From Helicobacteraceae bacterium (GTDB lineage Bacteria; Campylobacterota; Campylobacteria; Campylobacterales; Sulfurimonadaceae), in NCBI GenBank assembly GCA_027084065.1, contig JALWLR010000100.1, forward strand, positions 1 through 20,554: a stretch of 20,554 nt of DNA. Direction: 5' to 3'. A program made the translations under genes and the position numbers. Of the stretch, positions 14,411 through 20,554 are shown piece after piece (the first letter of the stretch is position 1; each line of letters starts with the position of its first letter). The notes beneath the pieces were generated by a model. That model was not told the DNA's origin. It saw nothing but the letters and a program-made list of their open reading frames with translations, and made no database searches.

Positions 14411-16162
14411 ATGGAAACGGAACAATTAGATAAAATAACGACCGATCTTATCAACGACGGCTATATCATGCAGTCGCAAGTCAATCGACTGCTTCACAAA
14501 GGTGTCCCACCAGAGCTTGTTTTACGTGACATTATGCTCACGGGATTTATGACAAGAGATCGCCTGGTACGCTACATTGTCGAAAAAATCAGAAACGGAG
14601 AGTATGATCTCTCCATTATCCGCGCTTACGACTACATAAAAGAGGCGGATGTTTTGAAAAAACTCGCCGAAGAGCTTCAAGTCCCTTTCATAGACCTCGA
14701 TGCCATCGATATGGACTACCATCTGACCGAACGAGTTCCACTAGCACAACTCAAACGCTACCTTGCATTGCCTATATCGGAAGATGATATGAGCGTTACC
14801 GTCGTTTTCAACGACCCGCTCAATATGGAAGCTCAAGAAGCGATTCAACGTCTTTTTCCAAAAAAACCAATAAAAGTCGCCGTTGCCGTCAAAAAACAGA
14901 TAGAATCCTACCTTTTCAAAGTAGAACTCAAAGACAGTGTCAAAGGACTTGTCAAAAAAGTCCGAGACGAGCTCAACTCCATTGCAACACTTGAAGAGCA
15001 GCAAGAAGCCTCCTCCATTTTAATGCTTATCGATGTCATCTTAAAAGCATGTATTAACGGAAGAGCAAGTGACATCCACATCGAACCGACGGAAAAAAAC
15101 TGTATGGTAAGAGGGCGTGTTGACGGTAAGCTGACAGAAATGTTCATTTTCGAAAAAGACATATACCCTCCTCTAGCATCTCGCCTGAAACTTCTTTCCA
15201 ATCTCGATATAGCGGAAAAAAGAAAGCCGCAAGATGGACGTTTCTCTACAATGGTCGGAGACAGAGAATATGACTTTCGTATTTCAACACTTCCTATTCT
15301 TTATGGAGAATCCATCGTTATGAGGGTTCTTGACAAGCAAAAAGCGCTTGTCAAACTTGAAGAAGCAGGAATGGATGCCGTGAGTTATCAAAAATTCATC
15401 AAAAGTCTTCAAGCACCTTATGGTATTATTTTGGTAACGGGACCGACAGGATCAGGAAAAACGACTACCCTCTATGGAGCATTGAATGAGCTGAGAAATG
15501 TCGAAGACAAAGTCATAACCGTAGAAGATCCGGTAGAGTACAGAATGAACCTCATTCAGCAGGTGCAAGTCAATCCAAAAGTAGGTCTCTCCTTTTCCGA
15601 CGCACTGCGCTCCATTTTGCGTCAAGACCCGGACAAGATCATGATCGGGGAGATTCGAGACCAAGAAACACTAGAAATTGCCATCAAAGCAGCCCTTACC
15701 GGACACCTTGTTCTTTCTACACTTCATACAAACGATGCCATCAGTGCCATTCCAAGAATGGCCGACATGGGGATAGAACACTATCTCATTAGCGGTGCTT
15801 TAGTTGCCATCCAAGCTCAACGACTTGTTCGAAAAATCTGTCCAAACTGTAAAACAAAAGAGGAACTTCCCCCTTCTGTACTAGAAGAGATACAGGAGTA
15901 CATTCCGGAAAATGCAGAATTCTATACCGGTAAAGGGTGTAAAGAGTGCAACGATACCGGCTATAGAGGAAGAGAGATGATCTGTGAAGTACTAACAGTA
16001 ACGGATGCACTCTCTTCTCTTATTGCCAAGGGAGCATCCAAAGATGAACTTCGTGCACAAGCAGAAAAAGATGGCTTTATTCCTATTTTTCAAAATGGAA
16101 TTCAAAAAGCACTCGATGGAGTAACCTCTATTGAAGAAGTTTTAAGGGTGGCAAAAGGATGA
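14411..16162 (+). CDS. mshE: MshE/GspE-type assembly ATPase
   Basis: A 583-residue hexameric ATPase that powers pilus assembly or secretion. The N-terminal region (about 1-170) holds degenerate MshEN-like helices and a GspE N-terminal domain. The core has Walker A GPTGSGKTTT (344-353), the Asp box ITVEDPVEY (369-377), Walker B ending MIGEIRD with E414, and the His box LTGHLVLSTLHTND (429-442). A zinc-binding tetracysteine (C477, C480, C510, C513) is present, as in PilB/GspE and not in retraction ATPases such as PilT. The c-di-GMP-binding signature of MshE (R-L-G at the start and a terminal Q) is not conserved: the equivalent positions read K8-I9-T10 and G31. AGGA (14398-14401) lies 9 nt before ATG. 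Its stop overlaps the next start. Confidence 0.95.
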   Translation: METEQLDKITTDLINDGYIMQSQVNRLLHKGVPPELVLRDIMLTGFMTRDRLVRYIVEKIRNGEYDLSIIRAYDYIKEADVLKKLAEELQVPFIDLDAIDMDYHLTERVPLAQLKRYLALPISEDDMSVTVVFNDPLNMEAQEAIQRLFPKKPIKVAVAVKKQIESYLFKVELKDSVKGLVKKVRDELNSIATLEEQQEASSILMLIDVILKACINGRASDIHIEPTEKNCMVRGRVDGKLTEMFIFEKDIYPPLASRLKLLSNLDIAEKRKPQDGRFSTMVGDREYDFRISTLPILYGESIVMRVLDKQKALVKLEEAGMDAVSYQKFIKSLQAPYGIILVTGPTGSGKTTTLYGALNELRNVEDKVITVEDPVEYRMNLIQQVQVNPKVGLSFSDALRSILRQDPDKIMIGEIRDQETLEIAIKAALTGHLVLSTLHTNDAISAIPRMADMGIEHYLISGALVAIQAQRLVRKICPNCKTKEELPPSVLEEIQEYIPENAEFYTGKGCKECNDTGYRGREMICEVLTVTDALSSLIAKGASKDELRAQAEKDGFIPIFQNGIQKALDGVTSIEEVLRVAKG

Positions 16163-17406
16163 AGTACTACAAAGCGACCATTCTCAAACACGGGAAAAAA
16201 GAAGAAGTCGGGTTTTATGCCAACGACCGTCAAGAAGCAAGTAAAACAGCCAAACTAAAGTTTCACGGCATCCTAATCAAAATAACCGAAGCAGATGAGC
16301 CACTTGGAGACAAGCTTAAACGGTTAAAGAGTGAATTTTTCCGTAATATGAAACGAAAGAAAATCAAGCCCGATGCACTTATTGCCGCTATTCGTCAGCT
16401 GGCTGTTATGACCAATGCCGGCATCTCTATAAACGATGCACTTAAAGAGATAGCCAACTCAACCCAAGACGAAAACCTCGCATTTGTCTTTAACAAGCTT
16501 GCAGAAGATATAAATGCCGGAAATTCCCTCTCAAAAGCGATGGAAAACTTTCGTTACGAACTTGGGAACTTAACCATTGCCATGGTCTCACTCGGTGAGC
16601 GGACCGGTAATTTGGATGAAGCCCTCTACTCTTTAGCAAACATGCTTGAAGAAATCCGCGCAAACGTCATCAAATTTAAAAAAGCAATGGCATATCCTAG
16701 AAATGTAATGATCGCTATGGCAATTGCCTTTACCGTTCTTATTAGTTACGTCGTTCCGCAATTCAAAAAAATATTTGAAGAGCTACATGCAGAACTACCT
16801 CTGCCTACAAAAATTCTTCTCTTTTTGGAACATCTTTTCAATACCTACGGTATATATGTTCTTGCAGCCTTGATTCTTGCTTTTATTATTTTTCGCTATA
16901 TGCTTGAAACAAGTGAAAGCTTTCGCTACAAATGGCATCAGCTTCTTCTAAAGACCTATCTTATTAAAAATATCATTATGTACTCTACCCTAAGCCGTTT
17001 TACTCTCGTATTTTCAAAACTGATTCATGCAGGTATTCCCATAGCAGAAGCACTTGATACTGCCATCGGTATGATAGATAATCTACCCCTAAAGCAAAAG
17101 CTGCTTACTGTACGACAAGCGGTAGAAAAAGGGGATACACTTTATAATGGTCTAGCAGATACGGGACTTTTTGAAAATATGATTGTCCAAATGATTCGCG
17201 CAGGTGAAGACAGTGGTACACTCGATGCAATGATTCAAAAAGTATCCGAATACTATAAAATGAAATTCGATGCTATCATTGACGGGCTTTCTGAAGCTAT
17301 TGAACCTATTATGTTGCTTATTATCGCTTCGATGGTCATCCTACTTGCTCTTGGTATCTTCTTGCCTATGTGGGATATGGGCAATGCCGTCCAAGGCAGA
17401 ACGTAA
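16159..17406 (+). CDS. mshG: MshG/GspF/PilC-type inner-membrane platform protein
   Basis: A 415-residue polytopic protein with two T2SSF repeats, the first at about 72-195 (AIRQLAVMTNAGISINDAL...LGERTGNLDEAL) and the second at about 277-400 (LSRFTLVFSKLIHAGIPIAEAL...MIRAGEDSGTLDAMI). Membrane segments lie at about 183-200, 230-248 and 384-404. It is the core of the inner-membrane platform and works with the ATPase encoded immediately upstream, with which it shares ATGA. The C-terminus (LPMWDMGNAVQGRT) is typical and complete. It is the last gene of the co-directional run; the next gene is on the opposite strand and its 3' end overlaps mshG by 66 bp. Confidence 0.95.
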   Translation: MKYYKATILKHGKKEEVGFYANDRQEASKTAKLKFHGILIKITEADEPLGDKLKRLKSEFFRNMKRKKIKPDALIAAIRQLAVMTNAGISINDALKEIANSTQDENLAFVFNKLAEDINAGNSLSKAMENFRYELGNLTIAMVSLGERTGNLDEALYSLANMLEEIRANVIKFKKAMAYPRNVMIAMAIAFTVLISYVVPQFKKIFEELHAELPLPTKILLFLEHLFNTYGIYVLAALILAFIIFRYMLETSESFRYKWHQLLLKTYLIKNIIMYSTLSRFTLVFSKLIHAGIPIAEALDTAIGMIDNLPLKQKLLTVRQAVEKGDTLYNGLADTGLFENMIVQMIRAGEDSGTLDAMIQKVSEYYKMKFDAIIDGLSEAIEPIMLLIIASMVILLALGIFLPMWDMGNAVQGRT

Positions 17407-17940
17407 ACACTTTTGCAACTCTTTTGAGGCAGAGAGTCTGTAAAAGGCGCTGTCTCGAAATTCACTTGAGAGAATATCTATATCATATGAACGTAGAGTA
17501 TACTCTACTTGCCGAACATTTCCATAGTCACAAATAAGTACGAACTCCTCTTTTTTGACATACGGTATAAGCGAAGCGGATTCTATAACACCGTTAGCTG
17601 CTTCTGTGTATGCACGAACCAAGCCGCCGGTACCGAGTTTGATACCGCCGAAATAGCGTACCGTCACAATAGCTGCGTCAACTAACGCATGTCCTTGAAG
17701 TACATGCAGTGTCGGTCTTCCTGAAGTGCCTTTTGGCTCTCCATCATCACTCGATCCCTCAACAATCTGATCATACTCGTTTACGGTTCTAAAAGCATTA
17801 ACAAAATGGCGCGCTTTTGGATGCTCTTTTCGTAACCTCTCAAGCAGCGCTTCAAACTCTTTATATGGAGTAAGATAGGAAAGAAATTTCGATCTTTTTA
17901 TCTCGTATGTATACGAAAAGGTTTCATCTATCGTATACAT
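17341..17940 (-). CDS. YigZ/IMPACT family protein
   Basis: A 199-residue cytosolic protein of the IMPACT/YigZ family. The N-terminal domain carries the hallmark DGEPKGTSGRP (66-76) and VRYFGGIKLGTGGLVRAY (94-111), and a smaller C-terminal domain follows, giving the family's normal length of about 200. Eukaryotic relatives modulate the kinase GCN2; the bacterial role is unsettled. It lies 11 bp downstream of yebC on the same strand, so the two probably share a transcript. No strong ribosome-binding site precedes its ATG (sequence AAAAAG-TTTTT), which suggests coupling to yebC. Its last 22 codons are antisense to the end of mshG. Confidence 0.9.
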   Translation of the reverse strand: MYTIDETFSYTYEIKRSKFLSYLTPYKEFEALLERLRKEHPKARHFVNAFRTVNEYDQIVEGSSDDGEPKGTSGRPTLHVLQGHALVDAAIVTVRYFGGIKLGTGGLVRAYTEAANGVIESASLIPYVKKEEFVLICDYGNVRQVEYTLRSYDIDILSSEFRDSAFYRLSASKELQKCLRSALDGIAHIPHRQEDTKSK

Positions 17941-17951
17941 GCAAAAACTTT

Positions 17952-18665
17952 TTACCCGATATTTGTAAAGACGTGTTGAACATCCTCGTCATCTTCGAGT
18001 TTCTCGATGATTTTGTCCACATCTTCTTGTTGCTGTGGTGTAAGCTCTATCGGAGTGTTTGGGATACGTTGCAACTCCGCTTTTTCCAGCTCAACACCCA
18101 GCTCTTCAAGCGCTTTTTGCATGTTGCCAAAATCAGTATAGTCCGTCGTCACTATAGCTAGTCCCTCTTCTACCTCTATCTCTTCCAGTCCGGCATCTAT
18201 CAACTCAAGCTCAAGCTCTTCTATATCTGCATCTTCAGGTACTTTAAACTCAAAAACCGCTTTTCTAGAAAACATAAAATCCAAAGAGCCGTTTGTCAGC
18301 AATTCTCCTCCATTTTTATTCAAAATAGATTTAACGTTTGCGACTGTTCTGGTATTGTTATCTGTTGCACACTCTATAAATAGCAACACCCCATGCGGTG
18401 CTTTTGCTTCAAAATTCACTTCGGAAATATCTTTCGCATCTTTGCCAAGCGCCCTTTTTATAGCCTTATCAATAACATCTTTTGGAACGTTATCCGCCTT
18501 TGCGTTCAATATTGCCGTACGGAGTTTTGAATTGAGTTCCGGATCACCACTGCCACCCTCTTTTGCCGCAATAGTAATCTTTTTTGCATGTTTTGGAAAC
18601 AGTTTGGACATATTTCCCCATCGTTTCAATTTCGCCGCTTTTCTATATTCGAACGCTCTTCCCAT
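17952..18665 (-). CDS. yebC: YebC/PmpR family protein
   Basis: A 237-residue protein with the N-terminal block MGRAFEYRKAAKLKRWGNMSK typical of one YebC/TACO1 branch, followed by AAKEGGSGDPELNSKLRTAI, DNVPKDVIDKAIKRA and APHGV. These proteins were long annotated as transcription regulators; more recent work links members to relief of ribosome stalling, for example at proline-rich stretches. Which applies here is not decided by the sequence. The C-terminal part is very acidic (EELELELIDAGLEEIEVEEG). The ATG at 18665 has AGGGA about 5 nt upstream (18671-18675 on the minus strand) and a clear promoter in the divergent gap to the next gene. Confidence 0.93.
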   Translation of the reverse strand: MGRAFEYRKAAKLKRWGNMSKLFPKHAKKITIAAKEGGSGDPELNSKLRTAILNAKADNVPKDVIDKAIKRALGKDAKDISEVNFEAKAPHGVLLFIECATDNNTRTVANVKSILNKNGGELLTNGSLDFMFSRKAVFEFKVPEDADIEELELELIDAGLEEIEVEEGLAIVTTDYTDFGNMQKALEELGVELEKAELQRIPNTPIELTPQQQEDVDKIIEKLEDDEDVQHVFTNIG

Positions 18666-18731
18666 AAATATCCCTATCTGAAATGTTTTTGGAATTATAG
18701 CAAATTTCCTATATTTGAATATAATATATCC
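18666..18731. promoter_or_regulatory. Divergent promoter region between yebC and the 18732 gene
   Basis: On the minus strand, TTTGCTATAATTCC (TATAAT at 18699-18694) is an excellent Campylobacterota -10 for yebC, giving a leader of about 20 nt. On the plus strand, TATAAT at 18720-18725 ends 6 nt before the ATG at 18732. If used, transcription would begin at or next to that ATG. No plus-strand ribosome-binding sequence lies before that ATG. Confidence 0.55.
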
Positions 18732-19187
18732 ATGAAAAAACTAGGCTTTCGACTCAAACATAAATTCTTCAATGCATTTCGTGAAATTTTCGTCCATCAC
18801 TACAATTCACTCGATTTTCGCGCCAAAATTCTGGCCCTTCTCATCACGGCGAACGAACATCCAAAAGTCGAAAACTTCATTCTCGTCAAACAAATAGCAA
18901 ACGAAATTTACGATAATGACGAAGATAGAGCCAACTTGTTGATGCTGACAACAAAAGAGCTTGTAGACAAAATTCTCATTTCTCATAAACTCTCAAGCGA
19001 CAAACTTGTAGAGAGTATCATAAACAATGTAAAACTCGTTCCAAGATACGCAAAAAAAATAGATGTCGAAAGACTCAGAGCATTTTTAGATCTCAGTGAC
19101 GATGAAGACACCCGCGCATATCAGGAAAATATTCTTGAATTTTTGGCAAAACTCAAAGAAGAAACACTAGGAGAAGATGAAAAATGA
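18732..19187 (+). CDS. Conserved-looking helical protein of unknown function
   Basis: A 151-residue protein that I do not recognise. It is nearly all helical and highly charged, with a basic N-terminus (MKKLGFRLKHKFFNAFREIF) and an acidic C-terminus (ENILEFLAKLKEETLGEDEK). There is no signal peptide, cysteine or known motif. The reading frame remains open further upstream to 18588, but that part is antisense to the yebC start and crosses its promoter, so ATG 18732 is the credible start. There is no Shine-Dalgarno sequence, and a TATAAT lies 6 nt upstream, suggesting a leaderless message or a start not yet understood. The stop overlaps the next start (ATGA), so its product is coupled to a BFD-like iron-sulfur protein. 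Function is unknown. Confidence 0.75.
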   Translation: MKKLGFRLKHKFFNAFREIFVHHYNSLDFRAKILALLITANEHPKVENFILVKQIANEIYDNDEDRANLLMLTTKELVDKILISHKLSSDKLVESIINNVKLVPRYAKKIDVERLRAFLDLSDDEDTRAYQENILEFLAKLKEETLGEDEK

Positions 19188-19411
19188 TACCCATAGACAA
19201 AAATACAGAAGTGTGCGTATGCAACAATCTTTCCGCCGGCGATATAGCCGAATGTATAAAGCAGTATGGATTTTCGACACTTAAACAGCTGCTGGAACAA
19301 AACGAGTGTCCAATGGGAGATAAATGCGAATCATGCAAGGATGAAGGGTACCATAACGACGGGATCAATCTCCCGCTTGTGCTCTCCCTTGTAAAACAGG
19401 GAAAGCTCTAA
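19184..19411 (+). CDS. BFD-like [2Fe-2S] protein
   Basis: A 75-residue protein whose cysteine pattern resembles the bacterioferritin-associated ferredoxin-like (BFD/Fer2_BFD) domain: CVC at 11-13, then KCESC with C48 and C51. The domain's usual CxC-about 32-CxxC spacing is nearly kept (34 residues between). Helical elements SAGDIAECIKQYG and STLKQLLEQ fit the fold. Two more cysteines, C24 and C42, are unusual. It probably binds a [2Fe-2S] cluster and passes electrons or helps mobilise iron, but no bacterioferritin gene is nearby. The ATG overlaps the upstream stop, with AGGAGAAG (19169-19176) as the ribosome-binding site. It converges with sorB across a 7-bp gap. Confidence 0.75.
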   Translation: MIPIDKNTEVCVCNNLSAGDIAECIKQYGFSTLKQLLEQNECPMGDKCESCKDEGYHNDGINLPLVLSLVKQGKL

Positions 19412-19418
19412 AAAAGTC

Positions 19419-19727
19419 TTACTTCTCTTTTCCGTTTCCGTAGTGTTTGAAGAGATAATCTTCGATAATCTTTGCATCTTTTTGCGTTATGGGTGCACCG
19501 AAAGCTTTGATCATTTTTTCGACTTTTTCTCTCCAAAACTCTCTTGACTGAGGTCCTTGATTGATGATATAACCAAACGAATGGCACATCAAACAGTTCG
19601 CTTGAACCGTATCGAATCCTTTACCCATTTTTATTTCATAGGGAATGTATGGCACCTCAATATCCCCTTTAACCTGTGCAAAAAGCGAGGTGGCTACGAT
19701 TAGACTTCCAAAAATTATTTTTTTCAT
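19419..19727 (-). CDS. sorB: Monoheme cytochrome c, sulfite dehydrogenase subunit B
   Basis: A 102-residue periplasmic cytochrome c. A signal peptide (about 1-18) is followed by one heme-attachment motif, CLMCH (45-49), and a C-terminal helix (AKIIEDYLFKHYG) typical of small class I cytochromes. M67 in the KMIKAFGAPIT segment is a candidate sixth ligand. It lies 11 bp downstream of the molybdenum subunit gene on the same strand, with AAGGAAA before its ATG. It would accept electrons from sulfite oxidation and pass them to the respiratory chain. The arrangement matches Cj0005c-Cj0004c of C. jejuni. SoxD is larger and carries more heme, so it is a poorer match. Confidence 0.88.
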   Translation of the reverse strand: MKKIIFGSLIVATSLFAQVKGDIEVPYIPYEIKMGKGFDTVQANCLMCHSFGYIINQGPQSREFWREKVEKMIKAFGAPITQKDAKIIEDYLFKHYGNGKEK

Positions 19728-19738
19728 ATGCTGTTTCC

Positions 19739-20554
19739 TTATACGATTTCTATAGTAACTTCATCGATACCGTTAAACTTGTAACCACCGTGGTTCCAAC
19801 CTATTTCATGTGCAAATGGCTGTGTCTCTCCAAGATTGTTCGTTGCACGCGCCATAATTTTCAGCTTACCGTAATTCATAGGTTTGAACGGATAGTAAAA
19901 TGCTCGGTACGCATATCGCCCGTTATCGGCTTTTAGATTCGCTTCATCCCATGTTTTGCCGCCATCTAAAGAGATTTCCACTTTGCGAATTCCATAACCG
20001 CTGTCAAAAGCGACACCGCGAATGACGACATGCGAGTGAAAGTATACTTTTTGATTGTTTACCGGATACCCGATAATCGATTTTACATTCATATGGGTAA
20101 TCGGCTTTGTCTTTTTCGCACGTTTTTCCGGTGTTTCACATTCACACTCGTTATCCGGTACACGGTATGCGACATCCATAAAGAAAAGTGATTTGTATTT
20201 ATCGGAAACAGTAATGTTACTGAGCATTTTAACCCAGTTATCCGAATAATACCCAGGCATTACGAGTCTGATAGGAAAACCGTTCAAATAAGGAAGATCT
20301 TCTCCGTTCATTTCATATGCGATGATAACGTTGTCGTCAAGCTCATGCAGTTCTATTTCACGCACGAAGTTTGGAGTTTTGTAGTATGCTGCTTTGTCTT
20401 TGCCGTTAAACTCAATCCAATGAGCATTCTTTTTCAAACCGGCATAATCAAGAACATCTTTTAAGCGAACTCCTTTCCACTTTGCACATCCCATAGCCCC
20501 GTTACCCCATTGAATTCCACCAGCAATTGGGTCAAAAGCGCTTCTTGAGTTTCC
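19739..20554 (-). CDS. sorA: Sulfite dehydrogenase molybdenum subunit (5' part missing)
   Basis: A sulfite oxidase-family protein running off the right edge; 271 C-terminal codons are visible (to TAA at 19739). The frame is open to the edge, where it reads GNSRSAFDP...QWGNGAMGCAKWKGV, a conserved stretch of the molybdopterin domain; an internal ATG at 20494 is therefore not the start. Later parts include LNGFPIRLVMPGYYSDNWVKML and the C-terminal immunoglobulin-like dimerisation domain with VEISLDGGKTW. The molybdenum-ligating cysteine and the export signal (expected to be Tat) lie outside the window. With SorB it would oxidise periplasmic sulfite to sulfate. SoxC is a related alternative, but the adjacent small monoheme cytochrome favours Sor. 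Confidence 0.9.
   Translation of the reverse strand, partial: GNSRSAFDPIAGGIQWGNGAMGCAKWKGVRLKDVLDYAGLKKNAHWIEFNGKDKAAYYKTPNFVREIELHELDDNVIIAYEMNGEDLPYLNGFPIRLVMPGYYSDNWVKMLSNITVSDKYKSLFFMDVAYRVPDNECECETPEKRAKKTKPITHMNVKSIIGYPVNNQKVYFHSHVVIRGVAFDSGYGIRKVEISLDGGKTWDEANLKADNGRYAYRAFYYPFKPMNYGKLKIMARATNNLGETQPFAHEIGWNHGGYKFNGIDEVTIEIV

Noticed and set aside
7885..17406. Reading the cluster as a type II secretion system or a classical pilM-N-O-P-Q locus
   Set aside because: The ExeA-like ATPase and TPR protein between secretin and GspE-type ATPase, and the overall order, fit the MSHA biogenesis arrangement better; the related families share most parts, so function is still open.
19381..19406. 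Imperfect hairpin (GCTCTCCCT / AGGGAAAGC, one mismatch, 8-nt loop) at the end of the BFD-like gene
   Set aside because: It lies inside coding sequence and has no T-tract on either strand in the right place, so I do not call it a terminator.
19419..20554. SoxCD instead of SorAB
   Set aside because: The partner cytochrome is a 102-residue monoheme protein, too small for SoxD, and no other sox gene is in the window; the missing 5' part of the molybdenum subunit leaves slight doubt.
1..20554. Mobile elements, CRISPR arrays, tRNA or rRNA genes
   Set aside because: I found no transposase or integrase motifs, no regularly spaced repeats, no long terminal inverted repeats and no tRNA-like segments; composition looks even throughout.

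Overview
The window looks like chromosomal DNA from a free-living, probably sulfur-oxidising Campylobacterota (Epsilonproteobacteria; Sulfurimonas/Sulfurovum-like). The base composition is AT-rich. The order rplI-hslV-hslU-era-csd6(pgp2) is the one I remember from Helicobacter pylori (HP0514-HP0518). HslV carries the four-residue MFEA leader seen in this phylum, and several promoters have the GCTATAAT-type -10 box with a weak -35 that is usual there. A SorAB-type sulfite dehydrogenase at the right edge supports sulfur metabolism. Genus is inference.

Layout. (1) 18-794: a short J-domain protein and two small acidic proteins of unknown function. (2) 926-1681: an orphan response regulator with a winged-helix output domain, behind its own promoter. 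(3) 1777-2232: a 'host attachment protein'/baeRF-like protein behind a leader with three TGTTACA-type boxes, closed by two tandem hairpins. (4) 2356-17406: fourteen same-strand genes with gaps of at most 26 bp and many 4-11 bp overlaps: L9, HslV peptidase, HslU unfoldase, Era GTPase, two peptidoglycan-trimming carboxypeptidases (Pgp2/Csd6 and Pgp1/Csd4 type), then a complete MSHA-type pilus/secretion assembly block (mshI-J-K-L-M-N, an unknown exported protein, mshE-G). (5) 17341-18665, minus strand: yebC then an IMPACT/YigZ protein, convergent with and overlapping the end of mshG. (6) 18732-19411, plus strand: an unknown 151-aa protein coupled to a BFD-like [2Fe-2S] protein. (7) 19419-20554, minus strand: sorB (monoheme cytochrome c) and the 5'-truncated sorA (molybdenum sulfite dehydrogenase).

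How the genes may work together. The msh block supplies an inner-membrane platform (GspL/PilM-N-like, PilO-like, GspF-like), an assembly ATPase (GspE-like), a PilP/GspC-like connector, an ExeA-like ATPase and TPR protein that may help the machine through the cell wall, and an outer-membrane secretin. No pilin, minor pilin or prepilin peptidase is in the window, so these must be encoded elsewhere. The two carboxypeptidases upstream are the pair that successively trims peptidoglycan stem peptides in helical relatives. In H. pylori they are not neighbours; here they are adjacent and appear co-transcribed with the envelope-spanning machine. I see no insertion sequence, CRISPR array, tRNA, rRNA or prophage gene. 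No gene-free stretch reaches 300 bp; the longest is the 131 bp in front of the response regulator.
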